Assembly (NCBI RefSeq): GCF_024509555.1
Contig: NZ_JAMWEL010000008.1
Span: 26,398 to 90,397 of the forward strand
Length of the DNA stretch: 64,000 bases
Origin: Streptococcus suis
GTDB taxonomy: Bacteria > Bacillota > Bacilli > Lactobacillales > Streptococcaceae
Direction: 5' to 3'
In this document: positions 38,974 to 47,973 of the stretch, in pieces
How the letters are laid out: each line of letters begins with the position of its first letter
How positions within the stretch are numbered: the stretch's first letter is position 1
Program-made: the position numbers and the translations under genes
Notes under the pieces: model-generated
What the model saw: the letters and a program-made list of their open reading frames with translations, nothing else
Database searches by the model: none
Told to the model about the DNA's origin: nothing

Positions 38974-39825
38974 ATGCCAAAATGGAAAATCGTTGCAGAT
39001 TCAGGTTGTGACTACCGTCAGTTGAAAAATCTTGCACCAGATACAGAATTTATCAGTGTCCCTTTGACAATTCAGGTTGGTGACCAGGCCTTTGTGGACG
39101 ACGCAAATTTGGACATCGATCACATGATGAACGCCATGGAAGCGTCAAAATCTGCAGCAGGTTCAGCTTGCCCAAGTCCCCAAGCCTATCAAGCTGCTTT
39201 TGAAGGTGCTGAGAATATTTTTGTAATAACCATTACAGGTGGTTTATCAGGTAGTTTCAACGCAGCCCGCGTAGCACGAGATATGTTTGTTGAGGAACAT
39301 CCGGAAGTTAATATCCATCTGATAGATAGCCTATCAGCTGGTGGGGAAATGGATTTGATCGTGGATGAAATCAATCGACTGATTGCGGCTGGCTTGGAAT
39401 TTGATGAGCTAGTTCAGGCCATTACAACCTACCAAGAAAACAGTAAATTGCTTTTTGTACTTGCCAAGGTTGACAATCTGGTCAAAAATGGTCGCCTCAG
39501 CAAACTTGTTGGAACAGTTGTTGGATTACTGAATATCCGAATGGTTGGTGAAGCAAGTAGTGAAGGCAAGTTGGAATTGCTTCAAAAGGCGCGTGGTCAC
39601 AAGAAATCTGTCACAGCTGCTTTTGAGGAAATGAAGAAAGCGGGTTACAATGGCGGCCGTGTAGTAATGGCTCATCGTAATAATGCCAAGTTTTTCCAAC
39701 AGTTCTCAGAACTTGTAAAAGCAAGCTTCCCGAATGCCGTTGTTGACCAAGTTGCAACATCTGGACTCTGTAGCTTCTACGCTGAAGAAGGTGGACTCTT
39801 GATGGGCTATGAAATTAGCCGTTAG
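38974..39825 (+). CDS. DegV family fatty-acid-binding protein (orfZ equivalent)
   Basis: A 283-residue DegV/FakB-fold protein; FakB relatives hold a fatty acid for phosphorylation by FakA. The N-terminal IVADSGCDY, the ITGGLSGSFNAAR loop and the IDSLSAGGE motif are family features that shape the lipid pocket. In S. suis the gene called orfZ at the left edge of the cps locus is a DegV/YitS homologue, and the genes downstream here agree. Control by the divergent TetR protein fits a fatty-acid signal but is inference. Confidence 0.9.
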   Translation: MPKWKIVADSGCDYRQLKNLAPDTEFISVPLTIQVGDQAFVDDANLDIDHMMNAMEASKSAAGSACPSPQAYQAAFEGAENIFVITITGGLSGSFNAARVARDMFVEEHPEVNIHLIDSLSAGGEMDLIVDEINRLIAAGLEFDELVQAITTYQENSKLLFVLAKVDNLVKNGRLSKLVGTVVGLLNIRMVGEASSEGKLELLQKARGHKKSVTAAFEEMKKAGYNGGRVVMAHRNNAKFFQQFSELVKASFPNAVVDQVATSGLCSFYAEEGGLLMGYEISR

Positions 39826-39874
39826 GAGCTAGCCAGAAAAGAATGGTCTGATTTTCAAGATAAATAAGTTGAGT

Positions 39875-39924
39875 ATCCTACTTATAGTGAACAATCTTAG
39901 TTGCTCACATAGGTGGGATTTTTT
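39875..39924 (+). terminator. Terminator after degV
   Basis: A long imperfect hairpin (ATCCTAC with GTGGGAT outside, GTGA with TCAC inside) and a run of six T. Confidence 0.75.
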
Positions 39925-39981
39925 AGATAGCTGTGGATTGCTTGGCAGAGTAAGAATCCTCTATTTCTATTGGCATTATTG

Positions 39982-39996
39982 TTGAAATCGCTTTCT
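39982..39996 (+). promoter_or_regulatory. cre-like CcpA site before the GH20 gene
   Basis: TTGAAATCGCTTTCT matches the cre consensus WTGWAARCGYWWWCW at all positions but one. It overlaps the -35 region of the promoter whose -10 TATAAT is at 40008-40013, so binding should repress. Catabolite control is inferred. Confidence 0.65.
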
Positions 39997-40007
39997 GGTT
40001 TTGATAT

Positions 40008-40013
40008 TATAAT
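40008..40013 (+). promoter_or_regulatory. -10 of the GH20 gene promoter
   Basis: Perfect TATAAT; the -35 is poor and lies within the cre-like site. The leader is about 35 bases and contains AGAAAGGAAG (40039-40048) as ribosome binding site. Confidence 0.6.
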
Positions 40014-40054
40014 AATATACACAATCAAGAAACAAAACAGAAAGGAAGATTGCT

Positions 40055-43000
40055 GTGAGTGAGAGAAATATAAATAAACTCAATCAATATGCCCTTCGCA
40101 AAACCAGTCTTGGAGTAGGCTCAGTGCTAATAGGAGCCTTTCTAATGGGGGTGTCACTGCCAAATAAGGTATCAGCAGAAGAGTTGCCAGTAGACTCTCG
40201 AGTTGTAGAGGAAATCCAAAGAGTCGATGAATCTCCAGTCGCCCTGGCAGAAAATCTCGTTTCAAACAATACAATTGCTGAAGATTCAGAATTAAGAACC
40301 AGTCCAGAACCGGCATTTGCACAGACAGAGCCGACCAATACTGAAAATCCTATTCCATCAGAGGCACTCAATGAATACCGAGTTAACCATGCTCTAGGTG
40401 CCCAAGCAAGAGCCAGTGACCAAGAAAATGAATTTCCTGCCTCAAAAGCAACCGACGGCATTGTTAATCGAACGGCTACAAACCTATCCCAATCTCGCTG
40501 GGGAACCAATCATGGAACAGAGGCACGCCAGCTAACAGTCACCTTAGAGGGTGTCAAACAAATAGAAGAGTTTGGCATCGCATGGGAAAGAACCAATGTC
40601 AAAGGGTTTCAGATAGAAGGTTCCATAGATGGACAGACCTATTCAAAACTATATGAAAAGACAGATGATTCTTATGTTGAGCTAGACACCAGAATCAAAT
40701 TAAGTAGTCCAGCTCAGGCCAAGTATGTCAAACTAACCGTCAACCGCTTTGATGGTGGCACAATCAACTGGCCTTCTGTCTCTCTCTATGAATTCCAAGT
40801 CAATGGAAAGGAACTCTTGAATAATCTGGCTTATGGAAAAACAGTGACTGCCAATGCCAACGAAACAGCCCAACTAGATCCTAGTAAACTGGTGGACGGT
40901 GATGACCAATCCAGATGGAGCAGTGACCGAGGAGTCAATCCCAAGTTTGTTCAAATTGATTTAGGTCAAGTCCAACCAGTCCGCTCTCTTGTGCTAGATT
41001 GGCAACGGAAAAATCCAAGTTCTTACAAGATTCAAGTGTCTCAAAATCAGACAGATTGGACAGATGCAAAGGTTCTTACAAGCAAGCCAACTGACTTTAA
41101 AGAAAAAATCACCCTAGACCAGACCCACCAAGCTCGCTATCTGAAATTGCTGATTGAATCATTTGATCCAAATGCAGAAAACAGGGCTGGTCAGATGGTC
41201 AATTGGGACACAGTTTCTCTCTATGAAATTGAAGTTTACAAAGAAGCTATTCTAGCTGAACAAGAAATCAGTCTAGCCCAGCTAGCCACTTCCCTAGACC
41301 TTCCAGTCATTCGTGGCGATATGGGAACTTGGCAACTTCCGACTGTACCAGACGGAGTAAGCATTGAATTTATTGGTGCTGATTTAGAACAAATTATCGA
41401 CAGGGATTTAAGGGTGTACCAACCCCTTGTGGACACCAATGTCGTCGTCAATTATCGCCTTCGTCGAGGCCAAGAAACCGTCGAGAGTCCAGCTTATACA
41501 GTTCTCGTTTCAGGGAAATACCAGAGGGAAGAAACAGATAACGCCAAACCTCAAGTAGCCCCTGGTATAGCTGAGTGGAAAGGCCATACAGGCCAATTCC
41601 AACCGCTTGCGACCAGCCGAATTGTCGTCAATCCAAAAGATAGACAAGCACTAGCCTATACTGCAACAAGTTTCAAAGAAGATTACCAAGCAATCACAGG
41701 ACGCGAAATTGCGATAGTTTATGATACAAGTGTTCAAGCAGGGGATTTCTATTTTGAACTCAGCCAACAGGATCCTGGTCTCAAAAAAGAAGGCTATCTC
41801 TTAACGATAGGCGACACTGTCACTGTTGCGGCCAATCAAGCCCAAGGAGCCTTTTGGTCAACCCAAACCCTTCTACAACTCCTAAATCAAAATCCACATG
41901 CCATTGCCAAGGGGATAGCCAGAGACTATCCAAAATATGAAACCCGTGGCTTTATGTTAGATGTCGGACGAAAACCAATTCAAATCGGCGTCTTGAAAGA
42001 TATGATCAAGGCTCTGTCTTGGTATAAATTCAATGATTTCCAACTTCATCTGAATGACAACTATATCTGGGTAGAAGAATTTCAAAATACAGAAAATCCA
42101 TACGGAGCCTACTCAGCCTTCCGTTTGGAATCGGACATAAAAGAAGGAGGTAATGGAGGATTAAACAAGGCTGATTTAACAGCAAAAGATGTATTCTATA
42201 CCAAGCAAGAATTTAAAGAATTGATCGAATATGCTCAGAATCGAGGCATCAAGATAGTACCAGAATTTGACGCCCCAGCCCATGCCTTAGCCTTTACCAA
42301 GGTTAGACCAGATTTAACCATGACAGATCATTCAGTGCGGCGTTGGGTAGACCACCTAGAAGTGTCCAATCCAAAGAGTCTGGAATTTATTAAGAGTGTC
42401 TGGGACGAATACCTTGATGGAGAAAATCCAGTATTTGCTGGAATTGATACCATCCATGTCGGTGTGGATGAGTTTGAAGGCAACAATGAAGCCTTCCGCA
42501 ATTTCATAGATCAACTCTTAAAATATGCGATCGAAAAAGGCAAAACTCCACGATTCTGGGGTAGCTTAACCCAGAAACCAGGAAGGACACCTGTTCAAGT
42601 CCAAGGAACAGAAATGAATATCTGGAGTACAGGCTGGGCAAGGCCAGCGGATATGTACCAACTTGGCTATAAATTGATCAACACTCTTGATTCAGAACTC
42701 TATATTGTTCCAGCAGCCGGCTACTATGCAGACTATCTCAATACGGAACACCTCTATAACAATTGGGAAGCCAATAAGATGGGGAATACAGTCATTCCAG
42801 CAGGTTCTGAGCAGATGAAGGGCGGAGCCTTTGCCATTTGGAATGACATGATTGACCGTCGTGCTAACGGGATAGTGGAACACGATATCTACAGTCGCTT
42901 CGAAGCAGCCTTGCCAGCCTTAACGGCTAAAATGTGGGGGAACCGTGACGGTGGAAGCTACAGTGACTATTTGGCTACGGTAGAGAAAATTGGCAACCCA

Positions 43001-45592
43001 GCCAACTACAACCCCTATAACAAAATCAGCAGTCTGACAGACTCCATTCTCCACTACACATTTGATCTGGACAACCTAGAAGATTTTTCTGGAAATAATT
43101 TCGACGGTTTTTCACCAGTTAATCTGTCCTATGCGGATGGTGAGAATAGCAGAGCACTACGATTTAATGGTGGTGAAAGCTATATGAAAACCCCGCTGGT
43201 GAAAGTTGGTCCAGAAAATAGCCTATCCCTTCGAGTGAAACTAGATTCAGATGCCATAGGTGAACAAATACTTGCAGAAAATGGCAGTACTGCCTTGAAA
43301 CTTGTACAGAAAGATACAGGGAAGGTGGGGTACTCCATAGAAGGCTATCACCATTCTTTCAATTATACTATTCCAAAAGGAGAATGGGTTGATATCACCT
43401 TTAAAGGTTATGTAAACAAGGCGGAACTCTATGTCAATGGTCAATTGGTGGATATACTTAGTAAGACACAGACAGGTAGTAAGCATGTAACCATGACCCT
43501 CCCTACCGAGTATATAGGCAGTAAAACCAGTGCTTTAAAAGGCTTAGTAGATAAGCTGGTCATTAGCCAGACTAATGCAGATGCAACTGAAGTCTATTCA
43601 AGTAAGGCTTGGACTATATCTGTTGATAATTTCAATAATGGAGAAGGTATTGACAAGGCATTTGATGGCAATACGACGACCATCTGGCATACCAAGTGGC
43701 AACCAAGTAAACAAGACCTTCCAGCAACCATTTTGGTTGATATGAAAGAATCACTAACCTTTGACAAGTTGATTTATTTACCACGCCAATCAGGGACAAA
43801 TGGCAATATCACTCAATACCGCATTTCTGCTAAAAATACTGAAACAGAGGATTACAGTCTAGTTAAAGAAGGAAATTTACCAGCAACAGGTGAAAAGAAA
43901 GTCATTTCTTTTGATAGACAGACAGCACGTTACCTAAAAATTGAAGTTCTTGGTGGTTCGGGCGGTTTTGGCTCAGCTGCAGAATTTTCAATCGCTAAGA
44001 CAGACTACAGTAAACCACTTAGAAACCTCCTGGTTCATGCAAGAGCTCACCTGGAGTTAGAAACTGCTTACACAACAGAAAGTATCCAGCAGGTCAGAGA
44101 AAAGCTAGAGGCCAGTCAAGAGTTATTAGCAAGCGAAGATCCTGGTCTAGAGAATCTCAATCAATCTTACACTGAGTTAGCAGCAGCACTAAACGGGCTT
44201 CGTGTTAAGTCAGTTGCAGAATCAAGCACTTCAGAACAAGTCCAGCCAGTTGCTGAAGATTCCACAACTCCAAGTACTCCTACTGAAAGCCCAGTATCAG
44301 ATAACCCATCAGAGACAGTAGTCCAACCAGTTGTTGAAGATTCCACAACTCCAAGTACTCCTACTGAAAGTCCAGTATCAGACAACCAATCAGATACAGT
44401 AGTCCAACCAGTTGCTGAAGATTCCACAACTCCAGGTACTCCTACTGAAAGCCCGGTATCAGACAACCAATCAGATACAGTAGTCCAACCAGTTGCTGAA
44501 GATTCGACAACTCCAAGCACTCCTACGGAAAGCCCAGTATCAGACAACCAATCAGATACAGTAGTCCCACCAGTTGCTGAAGATTCCACAACTCCAAGTA
44601 CTCCTACTGAAAGCCCCGTATCTGATACGAAAGTAGAAGAAGTGTCCCAGCCAGATGTTTCTGATACTACTTCCCCAGGCACACCAACTGATAACCCAGT
44701 CTCAGATACGAAAGTAGAAGAAGTTGCACAACCAGTTACACCTACAAGGGAAGTCCGACGTAGAGAAGTTGTTGAAGCCCTCGCCTTTTCGACCCAAATC
44801 ATAGAAAATAAAGATCTTGTCAAAGGTGTTAAAAAACTAGTCCAAAAAGGTGAAAATGGCCGTCAGATACACATTTTCGAAGAAACACTTCTAGATGGAA
44901 AAGTAATTGACAGTCGTCTTGTGGAAACAAGGGGCGAAGAAGCACAACCAGAGATTTTCCATATTGGAATGAAGGAAGAAATCATAGAGGAAGAGCTGAT
45001 TACAGAGATTCCTAAAGTAGCACCGAGCCGTGTAGCACTTCCTAGCTTGGATATCCAAAAACAAACAAGGGAAGGTCGTGACATCTTACCATACGAAAGA
45101 AAGGAAATTCAAAACCCTCAACTAGAAGAAGGGATTAGAAACATTATTCAAGTCGGTAAAGAAGGGGCTATTCTGAAAACATATGAAGATATCTATGTTT
45201 TAGGTCAACTTCTTGCAAGTCGCTTATTAAGCAGTCAAATGGAAGAAGCAATCGATGAAATTGTAGAACTAGGTACTAAGGAAGTCCTTCCAGAAAAACC
45301 GGCACCTAGCATCCCTCCAGTTGAGGAACTTGTCGAAACATCAGACCTAGTTCCAGTTTCACAGGGCAAGCAAGACATAGAGATTCCTCTACAAAATCAA
45401 GACAAGAAAATTCCAACTCTGTCAAGTGCTTCTCAAAGGAAAGAAGTAAGTACAGCTTCGTCTATGGATGCCAGCAAAAAACAACTGCCTGATACAGGTC
45501 AGCATATGGAAGGTTTCCAATGGATAGGATTAACGGTTCTAGCTAGCTTAGGTTACGCTAGTCGAAAACGCAAGCAGTCCGGCAATAGCTAG
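40055..45592 (+). CDS. Wall-anchored GH20 beta-N-acetylhexosaminidase
   Basis: An 1845-residue surface enzyme starting at GTG. The order is: YSIRK-like signal (YALRKTSLGVGS, about 12-23); two F5/8 type C (CBM32-like) domains (about 108-250 and 255-395); a GH20b domain (about 525-620); a GH20 catalytic barrel (about 625-985) with the catalytic pair D805-E806 in HVGVDEFEG; a LamG-like domain (about 1010-1180); a third F5/8 domain (about 1185-1325); a helical segment; five 27-residue Pro/Ser/Thr repeats; two G5-like domains resembling those of the M26 protease; and LPDTG (1811-1815). GH20 enzymes remove terminal GlcNAc or GalNAc from host glycans. It lies between the orfZ and orfY equivalents, where S. 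suis cps flanks usually have no such gene as I recall. Confidence 0.92.
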   Translation: MSERNINKLNQYALRKTSLGVGSVLIGAFLMGVSLPNKVSAEELPVDSRVVEEIQRVDESPVALAENLVSNNTIAEDSELRTSPEPAFAQTEPTNTENPIPSEALNEYRVNHALGAQARASDQENEFPASKATDGIVNRTATNLSQSRWGTNHGTEARQLTVTLEGVKQIEEFGIAWERTNVKGFQIEGSIDGQTYSKLYEKTDDSYVELDTRIKLSSPAQAKYVKLTVNRFDGGTINWPSVSLYEFQVNGKELLNNLAYGKTVTANANETAQLDPSKLVDGDDQSRWSSDRGVNPKFVQIDLGQVQPVRSLVLDWQRKNPSSYKIQVSQNQTDWTDAKVLTSKPTDFKEKITLDQTHQARYLKLLIESFDPNAENRAGQMVNWDTVSLYEIEVYKEAILAEQEISLAQLATSLDLPVIRGDMGTWQLPTVPDGVSIEFIGADLEQIIDRDLRVYQPLVDTNVVVNYRLRRGQETVESPAYTVLVSGKYQREETDNAKPQVAPGIAEWKGHTGQFQPLATSRIVVNPKDRQALAYTATSFKEDYQAITGREIAIVYDTSVQAGDFYFELSQQDPGLKKEGYLLTIGDTVTVAANQAQGAFWSTQTLLQLLNQNPHAIAKGIARDYPKYETRGFMLDVGRKPIQIGVLKDMIKALSWYKFNDFQLHLNDNYIWVEEFQNTENPYGAYSAFRLESDIKEGGNGGLNKADLTAKDVFYTKQEFKELIEYAQNRGIKIVPEFDAPAHALAFTKVRPDLTMTDHSVRRWVDHLEVSNPKSLEFIKSVWDEYLDGENPVFAGIDTIHVGVDEFEGNNEAFRNFIDQLLKYAIEKGKTPRFWGSLTQKPGRTPVQVQGTEMNIWSTGWARPADMYQLGYKLINTLDSELYIVPAAGYYADYLNTEHLYNNWEANKMGNTVIPAGSEQMKGGAFAIWNDMIDRRANGIVEHDIYSRFEAALPALTAKMWGNRDGGSYSDYLATVEKIGNPANYNPYNKISSLTDSILHYTFDLDNLEDFSGNNFDGFSPVNLSYADGENSRALRFNGGESYMKTPLVKVGPENSLSLRVKLDSDAIGEQILAENGSTALKLVQKDTGKVGYSIEGYHHSFNYTIPKGEWVDITFKGYVNKAELYVNGQLVDILSKTQTGSKHVTMTLPTEYIGSKTSALKGLVDKLVISQTNADATEVYSSKAWTISVDNFNNGEGIDKAFDGNTTTIWHTKWQPSKQDLPATILVDMKESLTFDKLIYLPRQSGTNGNITQYRISAKNTETEDYSLVKEGNLPATGEKKVISFDRQTARYLKIEVLGGSGGFGSAAEFSIAKTDYSKPLRNLLVHARAHLELETAYTTESIQQVREKLEASQELLASEDPGLENLNQSYTELAAALNGLRVKSVAESSTSEQVQPVAEDSTTPSTPTESPVSDNPSETVVQPVVEDSTTPSTPTESPVSDNQSDTVVQPVAEDSTTPGTPTESPVSDNQSDTVVQPVAEDSTTPSTPTESPVSDNQSDTVVPPVAEDSTTPSTPTESPVSDTKVEEVSQPDVSDTTSPGTPTDNPVSDTKVEEVAQPVTPTREVRRREVVEALAFSTQIIENKDLVKGVKKLVQKGENGRQIHIFEETLLDGKVIDSRLVETRGEEAQPEIFHIGMKEEIIEEELITEIPKVAPSRVALPSLDIQKQTREGRDILPYERKEIQNPQLEEGIRNIIQVGKEGAILKTYEDIYVLGQLLASRLLSSQMEEAIDEIVELGTKEVLPEKPAPSIPPVEELVETSDLVPVSQGKQDIEIPLQNQDKKIPTLSSASQRKEVSTASSMDASKKQLPDTGQHMEGFQWIGLTVLASLGYASRKRKQSGNS
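44246..44632 (+). repeat. 81-bp tandem repeats in the GH20 gene
   Basis: Units begin at 44246, 44327, 44408, 44489 and 44570 (the last partial). Each encodes 27 residues beginning PVAEDSTTPSTPTESPVSD. This is a wall-spanning Pro/Ser/Thr-rich spacer whose copy number may vary between strains. Confidence 0.9.
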
Positions 45593-45637
45593 GAAGAAAC
45601 AGAATTGCTCTAAAGTAGGCAAAAGAACATAAAAAAC

Positions 45638-45679
45638 AAAGACTTAGAATGACTACATAACATTCTAAGTCTTTATTTT
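45638..45679. terminator. Bidirectional terminator between the GH20 and MocR genes
   Basis: A perfect 14-bp stem (45638-45651 with 45661-45674), a 9-base loop, and T-rich and A-rich flanks. Confidence 0.9.
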
Positions 45680-45751
45680 TGAATATTATTTCATAAAAAA
45701 GTATTTGAACTGCCAGAACCCAACTAAAGTAGAAGTTGTGGATGCAGGATT

Positions 45752-47011
45752 TTAGTCGCTTAATTGTCGGAGAAGGTCAAGCTGGTCCAAGCCATCTTTG
45801 TCCAATGTTAGTTGCAGGAAATCGTATTCTTGACCAGTAATGATGTGACAATTCGCCAACTTTCTCTTTAAGGCTAGTCCAATCCGGTTTTTAGGCACTT
45901 GGAGAGTAAGGCGATTGCGACTGATCGTATAGGGAAAATGTATCTGACTTGTCGCCAAATAATCCTCAATCCTTAGTCTCGTTCTTTCCTGATTTTGAAC
46001 CAGCAGAGAGGTATTGCGAGCAAACATGCCATTATCAATGTAGAGGGAAAGAGCTTTTTGCATGATAAGGTTGGTATCATAGTCGATCAAACTCTTATAT
46101 TCCAAAAAGGTACTAACGAGTTCTTCAGGAAGGCTAATTGCACCGATACGTAAGGCAGGGAAGAGGGATGGTGTAAAGGATTTGATATAAATGGTCCGGT
46201 TTTCTTCATCTAAATAATGCAGAGGAACTTGATGTTGAGGATCAAAGTCTGCTAGATAATCATCCTCCACCAGATAGACTTGATATTTTGCAGCCAAGGC
46301 GACAATAGCCTTTCGAGTAGGAGTGTCATACGAAGACCCCAGTGGATTGTGCATTCTAGGGATAGTATAGAAAAATTTGATCTTGCCTGTTTGAAAGATT
46401 TTTTCCAATTCTTTCAAGTCAATACCGGCTAAACTACGGTCAATGGTCTGGTAAGGCAGGCCCTGTTGGATGACTAAGTCCAACATCCGATCATAGGTGG
46501 GATATTCTAAAAGAATCTCATCTCGTCCATTACCAAAATGCATCTGAGATAGGATATAGAGAGCTTGTTGGCTACCAGCAGTAATGGCCAGCTGGCTCTT
46601 TTTACTGTAGACATGATAGTGACTAAATAGTTTTTGAACAGAAGAAATTAAATCAGCCAAACCTTCTTGTTGGTGGTAATAATTAAAGAGATAATTTTCC
46701 CTTCCTTTTAGACTTTCATGTAGGCAAATTCGAAAATCCTCATAAGGTAATTCTTGGAAATCATCAGGATTAATGTCGGCAGTGCTTTCCTTGAAATCCT
46801 GATCCTCCAAAATATAATAACCACTTTTGGATACGGAGTAAATCTTTTTTTGATACTTGAGCTCTAACATAGCTTTTTGCACCGTATCTTTACTGCACTG
46901 GTACTCCTTGCTCAATTGGCGGATAGATGGTAATTTCTGACCGCTCTTATAGGTATGATTTTGAATACCACTTAGCACATCATCGATAATCTTTTGATAG
47001 ATGGTTGTCAT
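45752..47011 (-). CDS. MocR/GabR-type regulator lacking the PLP lysine (orfY equivalent)
   Basis: A 419-residue GntR-family winged helix (about 1-70; LPSIRQLSKEYQCSKDTVQKA, read in two parts) fused to an aminotransferase-like domain. MocR proteins normally bind pyridoxal phosphate through a lysine in a FSK motif. Here the aligned segment reads IYIKSFTPSLFPALRIG, with proline where the lysine should be (codon at 46169-46171). The ring-nitrogen Asp (VEDDY) is kept. PLP may thus not bind covalently. Position matches orfY of the S. suis cps flank. It is divergent from yaaA; on minus a TTGTTT, 17 bases, TATACT promoter and AGAAGGGG precede its ATG. Confidence 0.88.
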   Translation of the reverse strand: MTTIYQKIIDDVLSGIQNHTYKSGQKLPSIRQLSKEYQCSKDTVQKAMLELKYQKKIYSVSKSGYYILEDQDFKESTADINPDDFQELPYEDFRICLHESLKGRENYLFNYYHQQEGLADLISSVQKLFSHYHVYSKKSQLAITAGSQQALYILSQMHFGNGRDEILLEYPTYDRMLDLVIQQGLPYQTIDRSLAGIDLKELEKIFQTGKIKFFYTIPRMHNPLGSSYDTPTRKAIVALAAKYQVYLVEDDYLADFDPQHQVPLHYLDEENRTIYIKSFTPSLFPALRIGAISLPEELVSTFLEYKSLIDYDTNLIMQKALSLYIDNGMFARNTSLLVQNQERTRLRIEDYLATSQIHFPYTISRNRLTLQVPKNRIGLALKRKLANCHIITGQEYDFLQLTLDKDGLDQLDLLRQLSD

Positions 47012-47112
47012 AAAGCACCCCTTCTAGCAATAATTGTAAACAGTATATAGAAAAAAATAAAAAAAAACAAGACCAACTTGAGCATAATACTTTGGGACTT
47101 CGTAGTTTTCTA

Positions 47113-47121
47113 TGGTATAAT
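47113..47121 (+). promoter_or_regulatory. Extended -10 promoter of yaaA (leaderless)
   Basis: TGG-TATAAT (47113-47121). The expected start of transcription, seven bases on, is 47128, the A of the second of two adjacent in-frame ATGs. Confidence 0.65.
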
Positions 47122-47127
47122 AGCATG

Positions 47128-47856
47128 ATGAAAATCTTATTATCCAATGCCAAAGAATTGAATACTTTGTTGGAACCAAGCCCTACTCAAGCTTTAGGGC
47201 CGGTATCCAAACAGATTGTAGAGCGACTCAGCCATTTTTCGGTTGAAGAATTGGCTAGTTTCTATAAAATCAACCTAAGTAAAGCAGAGTTAGAGAAACA
47301 AAGGTGGAAGAACATTCAGACTGGTCAAGCCAAAACCTATCCTGCCTGGCTCCTATATGATGGCCTCATGTATCGCTATATGGAACGAACTGATTTGACA
47401 GCTTCTCAAGAAATCTACTTGGCTAGTCATGTGCGTATCGCGACAGGCCTCTATGGTTTGATTTCTCCCTTGACACTCATTTCACCCCACCGTTTAGACT
47501 TTCAAGGTCCTTTAAAAATCGACGGAAAAAGTCTAAAACAAGTATGGCGTTACCAATATGACTCAGAAGTTGCAGAAGATGACCACATTCTCTCATTAGC
47601 CTCCTCCGAATTTGAGCATGTTTTCTCGCCAGAAGTTCAAAATAAATTAGTACGCGTCTTATTTATGGAAGAAAAAGATGGAAAAGTCAAAACGCATTCC
47701 ACCATTTCTAAAAAAGGACGAGGTAGAATGCTGAGCTGGTTAGTCAAACACCAAGTAAAAGATATCCAACAAATTCAAAAGTTTGATCGTGATGGCTATC
47801 GCTACATCGCTGAAAAATCGTCTGAAAATAGTCTTGTTTTCATAAGAAAAGCATAG
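47128..47856 (+). CDS. yaaA: YaaA peroxide-stress protein (orfX equivalent)
   Basis: A 242-residue protein of the YaaA/UPF0246 family, which in Escherichia coli lowers free iron during peroxide stress. Family marks are MKILLSNAKEL at the start, PAWLLYDGLMYRYM, ATGLYGLISPL and PHRLDFQG. ATGs lie at 47125 and 47128; both are at the predicted transcription start and there is no Shine-Dalgarno, so the message is probably leaderless. In S. suis this is orfX, directly before the capsule genes. It has a hairpin terminator. Confidence 0.9.
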   Translation: MKILLSNAKELNTLLEPSPTQALGPVSKQIVERLSHFSVEELASFYKINLSKAELEKQRWKNIQTGQAKTYPAWLLYDGLMYRYMERTDLTASQEIYLASHVRIATGLYGLISPLTLISPHRLDFQGPLKIDGKSLKQVWRYQYDSEVAEDDHILSLASSEFEHVFSPEVQNKLVRVLFMEEKDGKVKTHSTISKKGRGRMLSWLVKHQVKDIQQIQKFDRDGYRYIAEKSSENSLVFIRKA

Positions 47857-47867
47857 CCTAATATAAT

Positions 47868-47905
47868 AAAACGTTTACTACAACTGTAAGAACGTTTTCT
47901 ATTTC
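47868..47905 (+). terminator. Terminator between yaaA and the cps operon
   Basis: AAAACGTT (47868-47875) pairs with AACGTTTT (47891-47898), with an inner TAC/GTA pair, followed by a T-rich stretch. Confidence 0.75.
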
Positions 47906-47934
47906 GGTTTCTTATAGATAAAATAGGGACTATG

Positions 47935-47943
47935 TGATATAAT
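47935..47943 (+). promoter_or_regulatory. Promoter of the capsule operon
   Basis: An extended -10, TGA-TATAAT (47935-47943), 31 bases before the cpsA ATG; the -35 is weak. AGGTAGG serves as ribosome binding site. Confidence 0.65.
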
Positions 47944-47973
47944 GGGAACGTTTCAATAAAAAGGTAGGTACTT

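Noticed and set aside
47938..47957. cre site just after the cps promoter (GGGAACGTTTCAAT)
   Set aside because: Aligned to the consensus it has several mismatches at fixed positions.
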